Origin: an uncultured Oscillospiraceae bacterium
Lineage (GTDB): Bacteria > Bacillota > Clostridia > Oscillospirales > Oscillospiraceae
NCBI GenBank assembly: GCA_947589225.1
Contig: CANQBC010000011.1
Span: 1-62,620, forward strand
Direction: 5' to 3'
Length of the DNA: 62,620 nucleotides
Shown: positions 54,938-62,406 of the stretch, piece by piece
Position numbering within the stretch: the stretch's first letter is position 1
Layout of the letters: every line of letters begins with the position of its first letter
Notes under the pieces: model-generated
Databases searched by the model: none
Seen by the model: the letters and a program-made list of their open reading frames with translations, nothing else
What the model was told of the DNA's origin: nothing
Position numbers and translations under genes: made by a program

Positions 54938-55483
54938 TTACTCCTCGTCCGAGGCGCGTCTCCGATCCCGGAGGCGTCCCGCGATCAAATTGAGCATGGC
55001 GCCGCAGGCGGCAATGATTATGACATAGATTTTTCCCACGGTGCTTGATAAGAAGCCCAAAAGATTGCCGACCACGGGAAAATGGCTCTTAACGCGCCCT
55101 ACCACCGCTTCATAAGGCACGGCGTTCAGATCCTCGCCGGCGTTGGCGTCGCCCTTCGTAGTAAGCTCCCCCTCGACCGTCTGATTCCTCACGACTCTGT
55201 GGGCTATCACTCCCGCGCCGCTCATGAAGGCTATGACGTCTCCCTCTTGCAGTTCCACCGGTTCGACCGTCTTCACATAGAGCACACTCCCCACGGGGAT
55301 CTCCGGCTCCATGCTGGGGCTCGTCACATTATAGATCTCATATCCCAGCGCCCTGGGCACCGCCACCGGCAGACATGCCGCGATAATGGCCACCAGTATC
55401 AAGGTTCCAAACAGGTTACAAAGGGCGGGAAATAACTTCCCGCCCTTTGTATTCCGATTGGGAGAAATCGGATCTTTACTCAT
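54938..55483 (-). CDS. sipW: SipW-type (ER-like) signal peptidase I
   Basis: The 181-residue membrane protease uses a Ser-His dyad. Ser57 lies in VTSPSMEPEIPVGSVLYV and His95 in GVIAHRVVRN, where bacterial-type enzymes have Lys. It has an N-terminal helix (21-41) and a C-terminal helix (VGKIYVIIIAACGAMLNLIA). SipW cuts TasA-type precursors in Bacillus. It overlaps the MucBP-like gene by 4 bases (ATGA) and follows two TasA-like genes in the same operon, which are the likely substrates. Confidence 0.88.
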   Translation of the reverse strand: MSKDPISPNRNTKGGKLFPALCNLFGTLILVAIIAACLPVAVPRALGYEIYNVTSPSMEPEIPVGSVLYVKTVEPVELQEGDVIAFMSGAGVIAHRVVRNQTVEGELTTKGDANAGEDLNAVPYEAVVGRVKSHFPVVGNLLGFLSSTVGKIYVIIIAACGAMLNLIAGRLRDRRRASDEE

Positions 55484-56382
55484 TCTTTTTCTTTCCCCTT
55501 ACTCTTACCTTTCCTGAATATAAGCAGCCAGAATGCAATACCCACCGTCAGAATCGCGCCTCCGGCGATAGCCAGCTTCGCTGTTGTGGACAGAGTGGTG
55601 ACATCGGGAAGTATTTGTGTGGATCCCGGCGCGAGAGGCGTATCATTATCGTCAAGATCTTCATACTCCGAAGGGCCGCCGGGTGTGGTCTCTCCCGGAA
55701 GGGTCCCTTCGCCGCCGGGGCCGGAATCGGGCGGGATGACCTCGCCGCCGGGACCGGGTTCGACCTCTCCACCGCCCTCGCCGCCGGGCGTGGGACGGGG
55801 CGTCTGTCCACCCTCCTGAACCACGCTGGAGGTGGTGACCGGCGCATACACGAAGGTAAATACATTTTCCGCCGCGTTTTCGCTCAGGGTCTTTCCAAGA
55901 CTGTACGCCTGAGGCTCATATCCCTCGATGTACTGATACGCGACAACGGGCTTATCGCCCACATTGCCGTAATAGGTGTTGGAGGGGTAGATCTCATTGC
56001 CGTTGACGTCTTGATAATTCACGGTGTAGGCCACCGAGCTGCCCAGAATCCCGTAGGCGACCACATAATCGATATCGCCGCGTACCAAAATAGACGGACT
56101 GCTGACGGTGCTGTTGTCCTTTCCGCTCTCACGTATGCCCTTGACGTAATACTTGCTGTCCTCAGGCAGTTGGACTCGGTTAATGTTAAAATTGATACGC
56201 GTACCGTAGGCCACATTCTCGTAAACCACCAACGGCTCCCCGTCAATGGTTCCCTGCGCGCCCGCGAAAACGCGCACGGTGTATGTGTATCCCTCTGATT
56301 CCGCCGCCATCGCGGGGAACGCCATCGCGGCCATGAGGCAAACGGCCATGACTGCCGCAAAAAACCTGACGCGGTTCTTCAT
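55480..56382 (-). CDS. MucBP-like surface protein with C-terminal membrane anchor
   Basis: The 300-residue protein has a signal peptide (about 1-26, ending AFPAMA), then YTYTVRVFAGAQGTIDGEPL and a MucBP-like repeat AYTVNYQDVNGNEIYPSNTY with YQYIEGYEPQAYSLGKTL. A Pro/Gly/Glu-rich spacer (about 185-245) leads to a hydrophobic helix (LAIAGGAILTVGIAFWLLIF) and a basic tail. There is no LPXTG, though ILPDVTTL precedes the helix. It is probably a surface adhesin or anchor of the fibre. It is 1 bp after the next surface protein gene. Confidence 0.75.
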   Translation of the reverse strand: MKNRVRFFAAVMAVCLMAAMAFPAMAAESEGYTYTVRVFAGAQGTIDGEPLVVYENVAYGTRINFNINRVQLPEDSKYYVKGIRESGKDNSTVSSPSILVRGDIDYVVAYGILGSSVAYTVNYQDVNGNEIYPSNTYYGNVGDKPVVAYQYIEGYEPQAYSLGKTLSENAAENVFTFVYAPVTTSSVVQEGGQTPRPTPGGEGGGEVEPGPGGEVIPPDSGPGGEGTLPGETTPGGPSEYEDLDDNDTPLAPGSTQILPDVTTLSTTAKLAIAGGAILTVGIAFWLLIFRKGKSKGKEKE

Positions 56383-56383
56383 G

Positions 56384-57124
56384 TCACATTCCCTCCTTAT
56401 CCGAGTCTCCCCGGGCCTTCCGGGCGTGCCGGCGGCCCAGCAGACTATACAGCGCGAGACCCAGAAGCAGTATTCCAGACACGCCCGCGGCGATGATGTA
56501 CGGGGTCATGCTGTCGTCGCCTGTGTAGACGATGGTGGTTTCTCCCGTGTTGAGCTCAACGGCGAAATTCATCTGGAGATCCGCCAGGGTATCCTGATAG
56601 CCGTTGCCCTGGGACTCGCCGTCAAGGGCGACCCGAAGGGTGATCGTGCCAACATCTCCCGTTTCCAGGGTATCGAGGTAGAAGAAATTCTTCAAGGCGC
56701 TGGTGGCTTCATTGAGGCCCTCGCCGGCCTCGCTTTTATCCTCGCCGCCGACGGTATCGCTGTCAAAGAGCACATTCTCCTCACCGTCAGGCGACGTATA
56801 TACAAGCGTGTAGGTATAGGCGCCGCCGCTGGCTGTTTTGCTCCGATCCTCAAGGGACGCGAGAACCTTATTGGTCATGTACCAATTTGTCGTCTCCCTG
56901 TGGTCATTGGCCAGCTTCAGGGTTATGATAACATCGTCCCCGGGCTGCATGCCCAGTATTATGTCGTCCATATCGGAGGACTTAAAGCTGCTTGACATCT
57001 TTGCGTCAGCCGTGAACGCGACACGCCAGTCATCCTCGCCAACAAAGGTTTTGGCGGAAGCCGTCCCCGCGAGGGCGGTCATCAGGATCAGAACGACAAG
57101 TATTGAGGCGATCTTCTTTTTCAT
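56384..57124 (-). CDS. Membrane-anchored surface protein of the pilus operon
   Basis: The 246-residue protein has a signal peptide (ending GTASA), a beta-rich outer domain (WRVAFTADAKMSSSFKSSDM, PGDDVIITLKLANDHRETTN, TLETGDVGTITLRVALDGES) and a C-terminal helix (YIIAAGVSGILLLGLALYSL) with a basic tail. The outer domain recalls the TasA/camelysin fold. No sortase motif is evident. It lies 12 bp after a TasA-like gene and may anchor TasA-like fibres in the membrane. Confidence 0.65.
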   Translation of the reverse strand: MKKKIASILVVLILMTALAGTASAKTFVGEDDWRVAFTADAKMSSSFKSSDMDDIILGMQPGDDVIITLKLANDHRETTNWYMTNKVLASLEDRSKTASGGAYTYTLVYTSPDGEENVLFDSDTVGGEDKSEAGEGLNEATSALKNFFYLDTLETGDVGTITLRVALDGESQGNGYQDTLADLQMNFAVELNTGETTIVYTGDDSMTPYIIAAGVSGILLLGLALYSLLGRRHARKARGDSDKEGM

Positions 57125-57136
57125 GTGACTCCCCCC

Positions 57137-57901
57137 TTAGTCAAGGCTCAGGACGCCGGACTGCTCGTCTACGGAGACCTGTCTGCCCCACGCGCTCAGC
57201 GCGGCGGCCTCGGCATTGTCCTCCTGGACCGCGTCCACCTTGGCCTCAACAATAAACCGCGCGCCGTTGTAGTCATAGACCGACGTCGTGGTACCGTCCT
57301 CTCCCGTGACCTGGCTGACAATGTAGGCGATCTCACCGTTTATCGTCAATGTATCCGCGAAAATGGGGGACTCCTCACCCGAGTTGAGCAGACGGCTATA
57401 ATACAAGATCGTGCGCTCCGGAGTGCGCGCTGACTCGTCCTCAAGCCAGTCTGTGCCAATGTTCACAAAATGCAGATCGATGTAACCGGGATCCAGGTTC
57501 AGAAGCTTTTCTCCGTTTTCATCGACCCAATATTTGTATATCCTGACGCGCGCGTATTGGTTGATGGTGCCGCTGTTCCTGATCTTCAACTCCTCGGCGT
57601 ATGTTTTGCCCAAGGTCAGTTTTTCGCCCTCGGGGAGCATATTCCCCACCAGCGCACCGATATTCTCGTCCCACTGGCCGTCGGCCTCCTCGCCGTAGTT
57701 TCGCCAGGAAATGTCTCTGTCGTTCTCCATAAGGGTAACGCCGATATCAAACAGCTCCACATGGGAAGCGTAAGTCTCGGAGAAGTACGTCAGAGCGGCC
57801 CGCGCCCCGCCGACAGAGCTGAAGATCAAAAGTCCGGCCGCCGCCACGAAGGCGGCAACGGTGACTACCGGGGAAAAGATGAATTTCTTAAACCGTTTCA
57901 T
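57137..57901 (-). CDS. TasA/camelysin-like fibre protein
   Basis: The 254-residue protein has an N-terminal helix and a SipW-type cleavage region: SSVGGARAALTYFSETYASH, then VELFDIGVTLMENDRDISW. An A-x-x-FS-E/D-T block followed by xxVxLxE is the mark of SipW-dependent signal peptides. The mature part (NSGTINQYARVRIYKYWVDE, then YIDLHFVNIGTDWLEDES) resembles the TasA/CalY beta-sandwich. ATG 57901 overlaps the preceding stop by one base. It should be secreted and processed by the SipW-type peptidase encoded four genes on, and may polymerise. Confidence 0.72.
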   Translation of the reverse strand: MKRFKKFIFSPVVTVAAFVAAAGLLIFSSVGGARAALTYFSETYASHVELFDIGVTLMENDRDISWRNYGEEADGQWDENIGALVGNMLPEGEKLTLGKTYAEELKIRNSGTINQYARVRIYKYWVDENGEKLLNLDPGYIDLHFVNIGTDWLEDESARTPERTILYYSRLLNSGEESPIFADTLTINGEIAYIVSQVTGEDGTTTSVYDYNGARFIVEAKVDAVQEDNAEAAALSAWGRQVSVDEQSGVLSLD

Positions 57902-58392
57902 CAACCGTTCCCCCCTTTCTCAGCCGACGACCAATCGGCGTACGGATTGTCCTCGCTGTCGTACTTGACATGGGTGTACTCATAGACCACAATAACGTTA
58001 AAGCTGTCGTTGTCGCCGGGATCCAGGGGAATATTGTCGATGTGGACAAGAAGCTCGTTGGCGCTCTCGCCGGGCCCAAGAGGATCGGCATAGTAGTAAT
58101 ACCCGTCGTCCGGGTTATACGACCAGCCGTCGCCGCTGTACTGGAGGTGGAACTGGCTGCCGGCAAAAGCCCTGGCCCTCACGTAGACGGGTTGGCCGTC
58201 CTCCGCGTTGGTCACGGAAACATGCTTCGTCCAGTTATAAAACCTCTCCTCCACCGTAGCCGGTTCAATGGTCACCTGATAGCCCCCCTGTGCCTCGGTA
58301 TAGGTAGTGAAGTACGCGGCGGCTTGGGGAACAGACACGGACGTCACCATGATCACCGCCAGGGCCAGCAGGAGCAATGTTCTTTTTTTCAT
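57901..58392 (-). CDS. Small SipW-dependent secreted protein
   Basis: The 163-residue protein has a signal peptide ending VPQAAAYFTTYTEAQGGYQV, again an AYFT-x-xT-EA block typical of SipW processing. The mature part (GQPVYVRARAFAGSQFHLQY, then PGDNDSFNVIVVYEYTHVKY) is beta-rich and small, like camelysin-type minor fibre proteins. It overlaps the next TasA-like gene. It might start or cap the fibre, by analogy with TapA. Confidence 0.65.
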   Translation of the reverse strand: MKKRTLLLLALAVIMVTSVSVPQAAAYFTTYTEAQGGYQVTIEPATVEERFYNWTKHVSVTNAEDGQPVYVRARAFAGSQFHLQYSGDGWSYNPDDGYYYYADPLGPGESANELLVHIDNIPLDPGDNDSFNVIVVYEYTHVKYDSEDNPYADWSSAEKGGNG

Positions 58393-58407
58393 CCGAGATC
58401 CCTCCTT

Positions 58408-59442
58408 TTACGGTCTATCAGGGAAGGGGGTCCAGTCCCAGCCGCTGCCCTCGGTATATGTGAAGGCGTTTTTTATGGAGCCGCCGGTCCTGGGAACGTC
58501 AACGGGCCCGTTGGTGAATTCGACCGTGACGTTCTCCTCGGCGGAGAATACCGCCTTCTGTGTGGGATCTGAGGTACATTCGTAGGACGCGCCCGAGTAG
58601 ACCTCCGTGACCGTCACCTCGGCGCCCACCGGGATCCCCTCCACGTCCAGGCTTTTTGTATCTGCCTCGGTAAACACAATGGAAAACACGTCGCTGAAAA
58701 CGAGCCGTCCCTCGATCCTGGCCTCGATGGAGAAAACGAAGGTCGCCGGACTGCCCTTGTATTCGGTAAGTGTCTTTACGATCTTTATGCCGTCAAGGCG
58801 CGGCTCCTGCTGAGGCTTGAGCGTCACCTTCACATAGTAATTCCAGGGAGCCGTCAGATCCAGATGCTCGTTCACCACGTCCTTGCCTGGCACATACACC
58901 AGCTCCGGGAGGAATTTGTATCTGTACTGCTCAGACTGCGCCGACGTGGCGATCCACTTTTCACCGTTATCTCTCTTGACGCTGGTGACATAGTTGGTAA
59001 GGTCGCTGCCTCTGGCAACGACCAGATAAAAGCCCGCGTCAAGTCCTTCGAGCTTCGTTCCCGCCTCGGCGCCAAGGACAGCGGGCTCCGGGGGCGTCTC
59101 GGACTTGAGGGCAATCTGCGCGGCCTGCTGCTCCAGCTGATCCCAGCCGGCCCGGTCGGCGGTCGTTTGAATGACCAGCCCCTCAAAAGGCTCCTCCGCA
59201 TTGAATGTATCCAACGTTTCATAGACCTCGGGCTCGACAGCCGCCACTTTGTAGAGATCCACAACGACGTTTGCCTTCCCGACATCCTCCGCAATGTCGC
59301 CTCCTCCGGCGTAGACGGTAAGCGAACATTTATGATCATCCACAAGCTCGGCGGCCCGCGCGGATCCGCTCGTCCCGGGCGCCGCAGCCATCAGCGCGCA
59401 CGCCAGTGCGAAGGCGGCAATGGCTTTCCATTTACCTTTCAT
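58408..59442 (-). CDS. Pilin-like subunit (Spy0128/FctA-type) lacking a membrane tail
   Basis: The 344-residue secreted protein has a signal peptide (ending GSARA), an N-domain resembling the pilin N-module (CSLTVYAGGGDIAEDVGKAN, EGLDAGFYLVVARGS), and a C-domain resembling the Spy0128/FctA pilin fold (DGIKIVKTLTEYKGSPATFV, IPVGAEVTVTEVYSG) with a Lys/Glu pair suited to an isopeptide bond. Near the end VPRTGGS recalls an LPXTG site, but no hydrophobic helix follows; the protein ends WTPFPDRP. It could be a tip or secreted subunit. It is 15 bp before the TasA-like gene. Confidence 0.7.
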   Translation of the reverse strand: MKGKWKAIAAFALACALMAAAPGTSGSARAAELVDDHKCSLTVYAGGGDIAEDVGKANVVVDLYKVAAVEPEVYETLDTFNAEEPFEGLVIQTTADRAGWDQLEQQAAQIALKSETPPEPAVLGAEAGTKLEGLDAGFYLVVARGSDLTNYVTSVKRDNGEKWIATSAQSEQYRYKFLPELVYVPGKDVVNEHLDLTAPWNYYVKVTLKPQQEPRLDGIKIVKTLTEYKGSPATFVFSIEARIEGRLVFSDVFSIVFTEADTKSLDVEGIPVGAEVTVTEVYSGASYECTSDPTQKAVFSAEENVTVEFTNGPVDVPRTGGSIKNAFTYTEGSGWDWTPFPDRP

Positions 59443-59467
59443 AGGCGCTCCTCCTCACTTTCTTTGA

Positions 59468-60340
59468 TCAAGGCTTTTTCTTGAACTCATCCAACAGCTC
59501 GCTGTTGGGCTTTCTCGGTTTTCTAACGCTCAGCGTTATAAACATGACGGTCAGCAGGACAAACAGGATCGGTATGGCCACCATGGGTATCACGATATAG
59601 GGCTGGATACGGTTGGCCTCTCCGACGATGACAACGGCCTCCCTGGCGTTCTCTATCCGCGTGCCGCGCACCAGCATCCTGTGACTGTTGACGCCGTAGG
59701 GAGTGCAGGTAATAAGCGTGCAGTAATCCCTGCCCTCCTCAATGGCCAGCTCATCGAGCTCATACGGGTACACGATCCTGATCTGGTCGACCATGTATGT
59801 GATCACTTGGTCAAGGACGGTTATTGTAAACACATCCCCCACCACAAGGTCGTCAAGATCCGTAAACAGGCGGGCGGAGGGCAGCCCCCTGTGTCCCGAA
59901 ATGGCCGTGTGGGTGCTCTCCCCGCCTATGGGGAGGGATGTCCCGGTCAGATGGCCCGCGGCCACCTGCAAGACCATCTCGGAGGTGCCGTGGTATATGG
60001 GCAGGCTCACGTCTATCGCCGGGATCTGCACATATCCCATGATGCCGGTGCCGGTGAGATCCAGCAGCTTGTCGTACTCCGCCTGCTCCTCCTCGGATAT
60101 GACGAAATGGATGCCCTCCTTCGCCAGGCGCCGGTTGTACTCGTTTGCCGCGGCGATGGCTTTCTCGCGCTCGTTGTCCGTCATGTTCTCCACCGTCCGG
60201 ACATACGAGGCGACCGCCTTTGACTGATGGAAGGAATTCCACCAGTCAGCCACCGTGGGATAAAGCAGTAAGACAAGCCCCGTCAGAAGAATGATCCCCA
60301 AAAGAAGTGTGGACCAGTGCCTTTTAAAAAACTTCGCCAT
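59468..60340 (-). CDS. srtC: Class C (pilus) sortase
   Basis: The 290-residue pilin polymerase has membrane helices at both ends (LLLGIILLTGLVLLLYPTVA and IVIPMVAIPILFVLLTVMFI), the hallmark of class C. The catalytic residues are His in THTAISGHRGLPSARLF, Cys in ITCTPYGVNSHRMLVRG and the second Arg in that motif. The lid region before the core (ILDLTGTGIMGYVQIPAIDV-like LLDLTGTGIMGYVQIP) is present. It cross-links LPETG pilins. ATG 60340 follows AAGGAG. It lies 105 bp after the pilin gene with a strong hairpin between. Confidence 0.92.
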   Translation of the reverse strand: MAKFFKRHWSTLLLGIILLTGLVLLLYPTVADWWNSFHQSKAVASYVRTVENMTDNEREKAIAAANEYNRRLAKEGIHFVISEEEQAEYDKLLDLTGTGIMGYVQIPAIDVSLPIYHGTSEMVLQVAAGHLTGTSLPIGGESTHTAISGHRGLPSARLFTDLDDLVVGDVFTITVLDQVITYMVDQIRIVYPYELDELAIEEGRDYCTLITCTPYGVNSHRMLVRGTRIENAREAVVIVGEANRIQPYIVIPMVAIPILFVLLTVMFITLSVRKPRKPNSELLDEFKKKP

Positions 60341-60374
60341 ATAAGGGCTCCTTACCAACGCTCGTTTGTCTCCC

Positions 60375-60409
60375 CCGCGGGCCGCGCCGTGTTCGGCCGC
60401 GGCCCGCGG
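60375..60409 (-). promoter_or_regulatory. GC-rich hairpin between pilin and sortase genes
   Basis: CCGCGGGCCGCG and CGCGGCCCGCGG pair perfectly over 12 bp around an 11-nt loop. No T-run follows, so it is more likely an RNA processing, stabilising or attenuation element that sets pilin/sortase ratio than a full terminator. Confidence 0.6.
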
Positions 60410-60444
60410 AGTCCGCGATGCTTATGTACTCCTGTTTTATCCTC

Positions 60445-60605
60445 TCAGCCGTCGTATTTGCTCATGCGCTTCCGGACGACCAGCAGAACGGCCGCTCCGA
60501 TCACCAGCGCGGCGCCCAGGACGTAGAAGATGGTGGTGCCGATGCCGCCGGTCTCGGGAAGGGTCAGGCCCTTCTGGTTGACGACGTCGGTGGAAAGGAT
60601 TCCCG
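60445..60605. repeat. 161-bp direct repeat, copy 1 (pilin 3' end)
   Basis: This matches 62246-62406 with a single base difference, covering LPETG, the membrane helix and the tail. A second shared block (60721-60795) is identical to 62546-62620. The DNA between the two blocks differs between the genes. Confidence 0.95.
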
Positions 60606-62130
60606 ACGGCACACGCTCCCATCCCTCATTACGGGTTGCAGGGATCAACGTCGTTTCGGACTCTATGCCTTCGGCTCCTGTGTCTTTCAGCTCGTTATGG
60701 GCAAAGTCTGCTTCCACCTTAAAGACGATATCCTCCGCCTTGTTGTAGCCGGCGGGAACGGTGGACTCGACCAGCTTGTACCAGCCCTCGTCCAGTCCCT
60801 TGGCGTGGAAGGTGTACCCGTCGCTATCACCATCCAGCGGCTTGCCGCCATCCCAGTGGTAACCGCTCATGTCGTCGGGGACGTCGGCCTTTTCGGGGGC
60901 GTCGTCGCCGAACGAAACGCCGTCGTCGGGGATCAGCTTGTAAATGGTGAATTCAGCGCCCTTCAGGCCCTTGTTCTCGCCGTCCTTCTTGTGGACGTTG
61001 AGCTGGAAGGTGTAAACATCAACCACATAATCTTTGGTCTTGCCCATGCTTTCGCTCTCAGGGTCGTTGGAGAACTCGATGTGGCTCATATTCTGGTTGC
61101 TGCCGTCGTACCACCCGTCTGTTGATTCGTTTTCATCCAGCGTGGCGTCGTACCACCCGGCTGTTGCGTTTTCATTCAGCGTGGCTGTGTACTCCAGGTA
61201 AACGGTGGCGCCCTGAGGGACCTTGAAGTCCTTGATGTTGTTGCAGGTCCAGGTCAGGACATTACCGCCCTTGTACATATCCTCTGTTCCGCCATATGGT
61301 TCGGTTGAATACGTAAATGAAGTAAGCGGTTGGTGAGTGTCCGGCTCCGTTGCGTCAGCACCCTCCGCGACCCAGTATATCGTCGCATCGTTGTTGTAGG
61401 ACAGACCGGCGCTCATGGTATCAACAAATTTCAGTACATAGGTCTTGTACGCGTCATAGTTTTTGTCCTTTATGACCGCGGTGATCCGGAAGGGGATCTT
61501 GTCGCCGATGGCATAGGCGGCCCTTCTACCATACTCAGAACCCTCCTTGTTGTCCTTTACCTTCTTTTCGGAGGAGGGAACGTCGTATTTCCGCGTAACC
61601 GTGATATCACGGGAGAGCTGGAGGATGAGGTCGTTCTTAACGGAGGCTCTGTCGTCGACATCGGTGATGTCAACAATAAGGTAGTAGCCCAGGGGAAGCT
61701 TCGTCCCAGTTCTCCTAAGCTTCGTTCCGTTCTCGGTGAAAAACTCCTTGGCGACCCTGGCGAAGGCGCGAAGCGCACTTTGATTTTTCTCCGGTATGTC
61801 CGAAAGCGCCTCGGCAACGCTCGCCGCGTCGGCGGTCACACCATCATCAAAGTACTCTTTAATTGTCTCGTCGGCCTTAAGGGCGTCAACAAACGCGCCG
61901 ATCTTGTCTTCATTGATCCCGTTGCCCCATTTAATGCCGCCGATGGGGCCGTTGTCATCCGTGACGTCCTGGCTGTCGCCGGTGAAGATCTGGTAGGCCA
62001 TGTATTGGTGGCTATCTTTGACGGTCACGGTCGCGGTTGGCGCGCCTTCCGCCGCCAGCGCGACGGTCGCCAGGCTCAGAAGCATGGCCGCCGCCAGAAG
62101 GATCATCCCGAATTTTTTACATTTTTTCAT
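60445..62130 (-). CDS. LPETG pilin (SpaH/EbpB-type backbone)
   Basis: The 561-residue protein has a signal peptide (MKKCKKFGMILLAAAMLLSL, ending VALA), an N-domain (ATVTVKDSHQYMAYQIFTGD), a middle domain with RIPFRITAVI-like IPFRITAVIKDKNYDAYKTY, a Cna-B-like C-domain (VHKKDGENKGLKGAEFTIYK, then YKLVESTVPAGYNKAED), and a sorting signal LPETGG, hydrophobic helix and RKRMSKYDG tail. The VESTVPAGYN and E-box segments are typical of sortase-assembled backbones. ATG 62130 follows AAAGGGG. Within it is a 13/14-residue tandem repeat (see 61105-61185). The tail is near-identical to the next pilin. Confidence 0.92.
   Translation of the reverse strand: MKKCKKFGMILLAAAMLLSLATVALAAEGAPTATVTVKDSHQYMAYQIFTGDSQDVTDDNGPIGGIKWGNGINEDKIGAFVDALKADETIKEYFDDGVTADAASVAEALSDIPEKNQSALRAFARVAKEFFTENGTKLRRTGTKLPLGYYLIVDITDVDDRASVKNDLILQLSRDITVTRKYDVPSSEKKVKDNKEGSEYGRRAAYAIGDKIPFRITAVIKDKNYDAYKTYVLKFVDTMSAGLSYNNDATIYWVAEGADATEPDTHQPLTSFTYSTEPYGGTEDMYKGGNVLTWTCNNIKDFKVPQGATVYLEYTATLNENATAGWYDATLDENESTDGWYDGSNQNMSHIEFSNDPESESMGKTKDYVVDVYTFQLNVHKKDGENKGLKGAEFTIYKLIPDDGVSFGDDAPEKADVPDDMSGYHWDGGKPLDGDSDGYTFHAKGLDEGWYKLVESTVPAGYNKAEDIVFKVEADFAHNELKDTGAEGIESETTLIPATRNEGWERVPSGILSTDVVNQKGLTLPETGGIGTTIFYVLGAALVIGAAVLLVVRKRMSKYDG
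61105..61185. repeat. Imperfect 42/39-bp tandem repeat inside the pilin gene
   Basis: Unit 1 (61105-61146) and unit 2 (61147-61185) share GTCGTACCACCCG, GTTTTCAT and CAGCGTGGC blocks; unit 2 lacks one codon. They encode two versions of L-x-E-N-x-[ST]-x-GWYD in a surface-exposed stretch. Confidence 0.75.
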
Positions 62131-62245
62131 TCCTATTTCCCCTTTCAAATATTTTTCCAGGTTAAAAGAACTTACTTGGTTTGCCGCCGGAGACTATGCT
62201 CGTGTTATCTGAAATTTCACCGCCGTTGATATTGACTTTGGCGTT

Positions 62246-62406
62246 TCAGCCGTCGTATTTGCTCATGCGCTTCCGGACGACCAGCAGAACGGCCGCTCCG
62301 ATCACCAGCGCGGCGCCCAGGACGTAGAAGATGGTGGTGCCGATGCCGCCGGTCTCGGGAAGGGTCAGGCCCTGCTGGTTGACGACGTCGGTGGAAAGGA
62401 TTCCCG
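62246..62406. repeat. 161-bp direct repeat, copy 2 (pilin 3' end)
   Basis: Partner of 60445-60605. Near-perfect identity, beyond what protein conservation needs, indicates recent duplication or gene conversion. Confidence 0.95.
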
